Below are positions 5,700 to 9,272 of a DNA stretch of 9,272 nt, piece by piece; the stretch's first letter is position 1; every line of letters starts with the position of its first letter. The notes under the pieces were generated by a model. The model worked only from the letters and a program-made list of their open reading frames with translations, searched no databases and was not told the DNA's origin. The stretch covers positions 1 through 9,272 of the forward strand of contig LNZQ01000194.1 of assembly GCA_002007315.1 (NCBI GenBank), in the 5' to 3' direction. This DNA is from Epulopiscium sp. Nele67-Bin004. GTDB taxonomy: Bacteria > Bacillota_A > Clostridia > Lachnospirales > Cellulosilyticaceae. Made by a program: the position numbers and the translations under genes.

Positions 5700-8600
5700 T
5701 TTAATGCTCTTGCGATATAGCTTACTGGTGCAAATGCACGGTCATCTACTATTCTCATTGCTTCATCCATATAAATTGGTTGTCCATTTTTATAGATTAC
5801 TTGACTACCATTTGATAATGTTATTACATCTGCTCCGTTCCAAATTGTTACGTGTCCACCTGCTGTAAACATAATGTTCTCTTCTATAATGTTAAAGAAT
5901 GTTGCTAAATCTCTAACTCCTACCATTGCTCTACCTGCTTCACTTAGGAATGGTACTGCCATTAATTCTGCATCTCTTGTTCCATGCTCTGTTGTAATTG
6001 TTGCTGTTGCGTTCTTAAAGTCGATTTCTGATGTGATTTGGTCTACAAATACGTCATTTCCAACTTTTACAAAGTGTTCTACTTCTACGTGTCTATTTGA
6101 GTTCCATGCGTTTCCTTCTACTCCTTTATCTTGGAAATCTATTGCTGATCCATAGATATATAGGTCATAGTCTCCACGTGGTACATTTGATGGCACATTG
6201 TACTCAATTGCATCTATTGAGATTACTCCTGGTGTGTTTACTGACTCATTTACAATTGTTACTTCAATCCAGTCATTTTCTGTTTGGATAGTTGCTGTTG
6301 ATCCGTTTGATACTGAAGTTGTTCCTCCACCTGATTTACGTACTTCGATATCCATTCCTTCTGCCGAGATTGTTACTCCTTTAATTCCAATAACTGATGC
6401 ATCTTCGATTGAGATAAAGATTGTTCTTCCATCTCTAAATGTTTCTTCGTCTGTTTCTGTGATTACTAATTGGCTTGCAAATTGCTCTTTAACTCCTAGC
6501 TCTAGTCTATCTTGTACGAACTCTACTTCAAATCCTCTTGTTACTGTTCCTACAAATAGTTCTAAGTCTTCATCAAAGTTTCTACTATCTACTGTTAAAA
6601 TCATATCTTTTGATTGCCCTGCAACTTCGATATCATTTACTGTTCCTATTCTTGAGTAAATCTTTAGTCCAAATTCTACTCCGTTTAATACTTCGTGTAC
6701 TTCTTCTTTATCTCCTGCATCTTTAATGTATCCTGTTTCTACTAAATAATCAATTAGTACGTCTACATATAATTCTAATTCGTTACTGTAGTTTCCTTGT
6801 GGTGCAAATACCCACTTACCTAATGCGTTGTATACTTCTCCGTTTGTTATTTTCTTACCATCAAATTCGATTACGATATCTGCTGCTTCTCCTCCTGAAA
6901 CACCATATTTTGTATCATATGCAAATCTTCCGTTGCTTAATGACATATAGAATGGGTCAGCCGTATTTAATGCTCCTTCTACTACTTGCTTTAATTCAAA
7001 CATTGCTGTTTTTGCATCTTGTCCTGCAATTAGGTCTACTGTTTCTAATACATTAATTAGTACTTGCTCTTGGATTATATCTGCTAATACAAATCTTGCA
7101 CTTGCTCTATGTGCATTTTCAAAGTCTTCAATTGCATGTGTTGTTTCTGCTGTTGGTGCATCTGTATCTATTAATTCAACTTCTGTAATTGCAACTTCTA
7201 ATTCTCCAAGTTCTAAATACGTTCTTCTATCTTCTAATTTTACTGGTAGGTTTGATAATTCAACGTATCCTGGTAATGTTCCTTGGTCGTTGTTATCTCT
7301 GATGTTAATTATCATTTCTTCGCTATCTACTGCTATAGCTGTTACTGTTACATCATTTCCTCTTAGTCCTCCACGTAAGTTTACATACTCACTTAAGTCT
7401 TGTCCTGTAGATAGGTTCCACTCTAATTTAGAATCTTTTAATTGGATTAGGTAGTTTACACCTGCTTCTCCTGATGCAACTGGGTTGTTATAAATTCCTC
7501 TAAATGCTCCTGATACGCTTTCGTGGAATTCAATTGTTCCTAAAGCTCCTCCTGCATCTACTGATAATTCTCCTTTTTTACCTAATTCAATACTTGTTTC
7601 GTAGTTAAAGATGTCAAGTCCTGATAATGTTACATATTGAGAAGTTATTCCATATGCTCCTTTTACATATAAAATTGGTGAACCTGATAATGCTTTAAAT
7701 GCTATTGGTAATCTTAAGCTTTGTCCGTCTGAGAACTTTTGGTTTAATGTTACTAATAGTCTTTCGCTTGTTTCATGCTCTACTGTAAATTCTTTAAATA
7801 ACATTAAGTCTTGTTTAATTTCTACTGCGTCATAACCTACTGCATATGCTGAAGCTTTTACTGTAGTTCCGTCTGATAATACAATTGTAAAGTCTCCGTT
7901 GTTGTTAATTCTTAGTGCTGCTTCTGTAGTAACACCTTCTACACCTTCAATTGCTAAGTTTAATTCTTCAACTACTACTGCTTCTAATTCTGCTAATAAT
8001 TCATCTCCAAAATCTGCATTTGCTAATAATGTTGCTACATCTGTAACAATTGCACCTGAAGTTGTAATATCTTTAGTATCTACATCAACAACAATACTTT
8101 CGATTGCTTTAATGATTGCATCAACATCAACAGCTGAACGAGAATATACTGTAGTTCCACTTGCATCAGTAATAGTCTCAACTTTAAGACCTACTTCGCT
8201 AATAGTATTGAATGTATAAGTTCCCTCTTGAATAGCTCCATTAATGTTAAAGTAATCTTTTACATAGTCTTTATCACTTTCTGCAATAAATCCTGTGTAT
8301 ACTCCATTTTGTAGTGTGAAATATCTTTCATTTAATCTATCTGTTTCATCTTTGTATACTGGTACTCCATCTGCATAAAATGCTGGAACTGCATTCTCAT
8401 CTACTGATCTGTATAATGAGCTTGAAAATTCTACTGACTTATCTTCTGCAAAAATAGTAAACTCTACTAGTTGACTAGCTTCGTTAACAAATCCATCTAC
8501 ATCAAGATTTGTACTTCCATACCATAAATCTTGGTCATTTGACATGCTTAAAATAACTGCATCTGAATTTAAATCTGTACTATTTGTTGTATATCCATAT

Positions 8601-8731
8601 CCATAAGTGTAACCTGCAACGTAATAAGACTCATTTGCTGTTGTCTTAGTATCTGCCATTGTTACTACTGGAACTGCTGCCATAATCATTGAACTTGCTA
8701 ATACCATTGCTAATTTTTGACGTAATTTCAT
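5633..8731 (-). CDS. Large secreted protein with C-terminal copper-amine-oxidase-N-like stalk domain, candidate S-layer protein
   Basis: A 1032-aa exported protein. Signal peptide at residues 1-26 (MKLRQKLAMVLASSMIMAAV then PVVTMA, cleavage before D27). A long acidic, beta-strand-like body of about 27-920 was not assigned to any family; it contains a Gly/Ser/Thr-rich linker (SGGGTTSVSNGST). The last 108 residues (about 925-1032) resemble the copper amine oxidase N-terminal-like (stalk) domain: a VPFLSEAGRAMVGVRDLATF strand-helix, IYMDEAMRIVDDRAFAPVSY and the end motif VATFTNT. I find no cysteine in the whole protein and a strong bias to A/T-ending codons, both usual in abundant surface-layer proteins. 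The ATG at 8731 is preceded by GGGGGA (8739-8744). Two promoters and a leader of 110-190 nt lie upstream, and a strong terminator downstream. A paralogue with an identical C-terminus follows in tandem. Secretion is clear; the S-layer role is inference. Confidence 0.8.
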   Translation of the reverse strand: MKLRQKLAMVLASSMIMAAVPVVTMADTKTTANESYYVAGYTYGYGYTTNSTDLNSDAVILSMSNDQDLWYGSTNLDVDGFVNEASQLVEFTIFAEDKSVEFSSSLYRSVDENAVPAFYADGVPVYKDETDRLNERYFTLQNGVYTGFIAESDKDYVKDYFNINGAIQEGTYTFNTISEVGLKVETITDASGTTVYSRSAVDVDAIIKAIESIVVDVDTKDITTSGAIVTDVATLLANADFGDELLAELEAVVVEELNLAIEGVEGVTTEAALRINNNGDFTIVLSDGTTVKASAYAVGYDAVEIKQDLMLFKEFTVEHETSERLLVTLNQKFSDGQSLRLPIAFKALSGSPILYVKGAYGITSQYVTLSGLDIFNYETSIELGKKGELSVDAGGALGTIEFHESVSGAFRGIYNNPVASGEAGVNYLIQLKDSKLEWNLSTGQDLSEYVNLRGGLRGNDVTVTAIAVDSEEMIINIRDNNDQGTLPGYVELSNLPVKLEDRRTYLELGELEVAITEVELIDTDAPTAETTHAIEDFENAHRASARFVLADIIQEQVLINVLETVDLIAGQDAKTAMFELKQVVEGALNTADPFYMSLSNGRFAYDTKYGVSGGEAADIVIEFDGKKITNGEVYNALGKWVFAPQGNYSNELELYVDVLIDYLVETGYIKDAGDKEEVHEVLNGVEFGLKIYSRIGTVNDIEVAGQSKDMILTVDSRNFDEDLELFVGTVTRGFEVEFVQDRLELGVKEQFASQLVITETDEETFRDGRTIFISIEDASVIGIKGVTISAEGMDIEVRKSGGGTTSVSNGSTATIQTENDWIEVTIVNESVNTPGVISIDAIEYNVPSNVPRGDYDLYIYGSAIDFQDKGVEGNAWNSNRHVEVEHFVKVGNDVFVDQITSEIDFKNATATITTEHGTRDAELMAVPFLSEAGRAMVGVRDLATFFNIIEENIMFTAGGHVTIWNGADVITLSNGSQVIYKNGQPIYMDEAMRIVDDRAFAPVSYIARALNLSIQYDDVNKVATFTNTPVSR

Positions 8732-8848
8732 TATAATTTCCCCCTATATTGTATATGTCTGTAAATAAAATGTCATAGTTTGTAAGTGTTAAGTTATTTG
8801 TAGATACCTTAACGTTTAAAAAAGGATTAAAAGAATAAATTTTATATT

Positions 8849-8878
8849 ATTGTAGTTTAGCATTTAATACTTAGTCAA
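8849..8878 (-). promoter_or_regulatory. Proximal promoter of the large surface-protein gene
   Basis: Minus-strand -35 TTGACT (8878-8873), 18-bp spacer, -10 TACAAT (8854-8849). The predicted start near 8842 gives a leader of about 110 nt. Confidence 0.55.
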
Positions 8879-8929
8879 CATTTTGTTAAATATTTGTTTC
8901 GGTATTGGTTGCTCCCTGCTACATTTACA

Positions 8930-8958
8930 ATTATATACTACCCAGGCTTCAAAGTCAA
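8930..8958 (-). promoter_or_regulatory. Distal, stronger promoter of the large surface-protein gene
   Basis: Minus-strand -35 TTGACT (8958-8953), 17-bp spacer, perfect -10 TATAAT (8935-8930). The predicted start near 8923 gives a leader of about 190 nt. The palindrome ACACATGTGT (8967-8976) lies 8 bp upstream of the -35. Confidence 0.7.
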
Positions 8959-9163
8959 TGATATCAACACATGTGTAATTTAGCTGTAATAAAAACAAGG
9001 TAGTGGATACACCTATAAGTACTTCCAAACGACTTTAATATCAATGGTTCGACACAGATAAATTATTAATTAAAATTGATTTTAGAAATATTTATGTAAT
9101 ATTTATTGCAATTTCTTTGTCATATTTCAAGTGAAAAAGTACTTAAAAAATGTTTTAGGCACA

Positions 9164-9195
9164 AAAAAACTCAAGGCAAAAGCCCTGAGTTTTTT
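9164..9195 (-). terminator. Second copy of the surface-protein terminator
   Basis: Same sequence as 5591-5622. Fully paired only as minus-strand RNA, as expected if it ends the partial gene at 9206-9272. Confidence 0.85.
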
Positions 9196-9205
9196 GTAAT
9201 TCTAA

Positions 9206-9272
9206 TTATCTGCTCACTGGTGTATTTGTGAATGTTGCTACTTTGTTTACATCATCATATTGAATTGATAAG
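9206..9272 (-). CDS. C-terminal end of a second, paralogous stalk-domain protein (partial)
   Basis: The last 21 codons and the TAA stop (9206-9208) encode LSIQYDDVNKVATFTNTPVS-R, identical in DNA to the end of the 1032-aa protein. The rest lies outside the window. It points to a tandem family member transcribed in the same direction, with its own terminator 11 bp past the stop. If the contig end is a graph artefact, the sequence beyond 9272 could belong to any family member. Confidence 0.65.
   Translation of the reverse strand, partial: LSIQYDDVNKVATFTNTPVSR

Larger units (their letters stand above)
8732..9205 (-). other. 474-bp non-coding region between two tandem surface-protein genes
   Basis: No ORF with a ribosome site was found on either strand. 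From right to left it holds the terminator of the upstream paralogue (9164-9195), an AT-rich stretch with two AAGTACTT palindromes (9137-9144 and 9017-9024), a 10-bp palindrome ACACATGTGT (8967-8976), two minus-strand promoters and the leader of the 1032-aa protein gene. Confidence 0.7.
9146..9272. repeat. 127-bp exact direct repeat, copy at the window edge
   Basis: Identical to 5573-5699 and cut by the window end. See the internal copy. The length equals the largest k-mer commonly used by short-read assemblers, so the edge may be set by assembly. Confidence 0.97.

Noticed and set aside
5659..8219. Plus-strand ORFs opposite the large surface-protein gene
   Set aside because: Leu/Ser/His-rich shadow translations of a biased coding strand, with no ribosome sites and no family features.

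Overview
The window looks like a fragment of a low-GC Gram-positive chromosome, most likely a Clostridia member of the Lachnospirales type. The reasons are AT-rich intergenic DNA, strong GGAGG-type ribosome binding sites, a WalR/WalK-type two-component pair, a VanY-type carboxypeptidase, and a large secreted protein ending in a copper-amine-oxidase-N-like (stalk) domain. The taxonomic call is an inference from gene content. No phage, transposase, CRISPR array, tRNA or rRNA was recognised.

Layout, left to right. Positions 90-1769 (minus strand) hold a WalR-like response regulator followed 6 bp later by its sensor kinase. The kinase reading frame stops inside the PAS domain, so no catalytic domains are present. 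Upstream of walR lie a good promoter and a 168-nt leader with two inverted repeats. A 48-aa zinc-ribbon protein (2059-2205, plus strand) converges on a minus-strand pair: a YbjQ/UPF0145 protein (2362-2676) and an overlapping 38-aa single-span membrane microprotein (2246-2362). One perfect 21-bp inverted repeat (2201-2250) serves as a two-way terminator and contains both stop codons. Next comes a secreted or membrane-anchored D,D-carboxypeptidase (2710-3507, minus strand), whose stop codon sits inside the promoter of the YbjQ gene.

The right half has a HIT-family nucleotide hydrolase/transferase (3787-4215) and a secreted protein with weak YcdB/YcdC-type repeats (4304-5548), both on the plus strand. 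They converge on a very large secreted protein (5633-8731, minus strand, 1032 aa). That protein has no cysteine, an AT-ending codon preference, two tandem promoters and a C-terminal stalk domain, which makes it a candidate S-layer or other abundant surface protein. The final 127 bases are an exact copy of the 3' end and terminator of this gene. They show the end of a second, paralogous gene in tandem, and the length also matches a common assembly k-mer.

Several genes share a cell-envelope theme: WalRK controls wall metabolism in Firmicutes, VanY-type enzymes trim peptidoglycan peptides, and the large protein probably coats the cell. I see no convincing new multi-gene system. The most interesting points are the tandem surface-protein genes with identical ends, the interrupted walK frame, and the YbjQ-microprotein unit with its stop-containing terminator.
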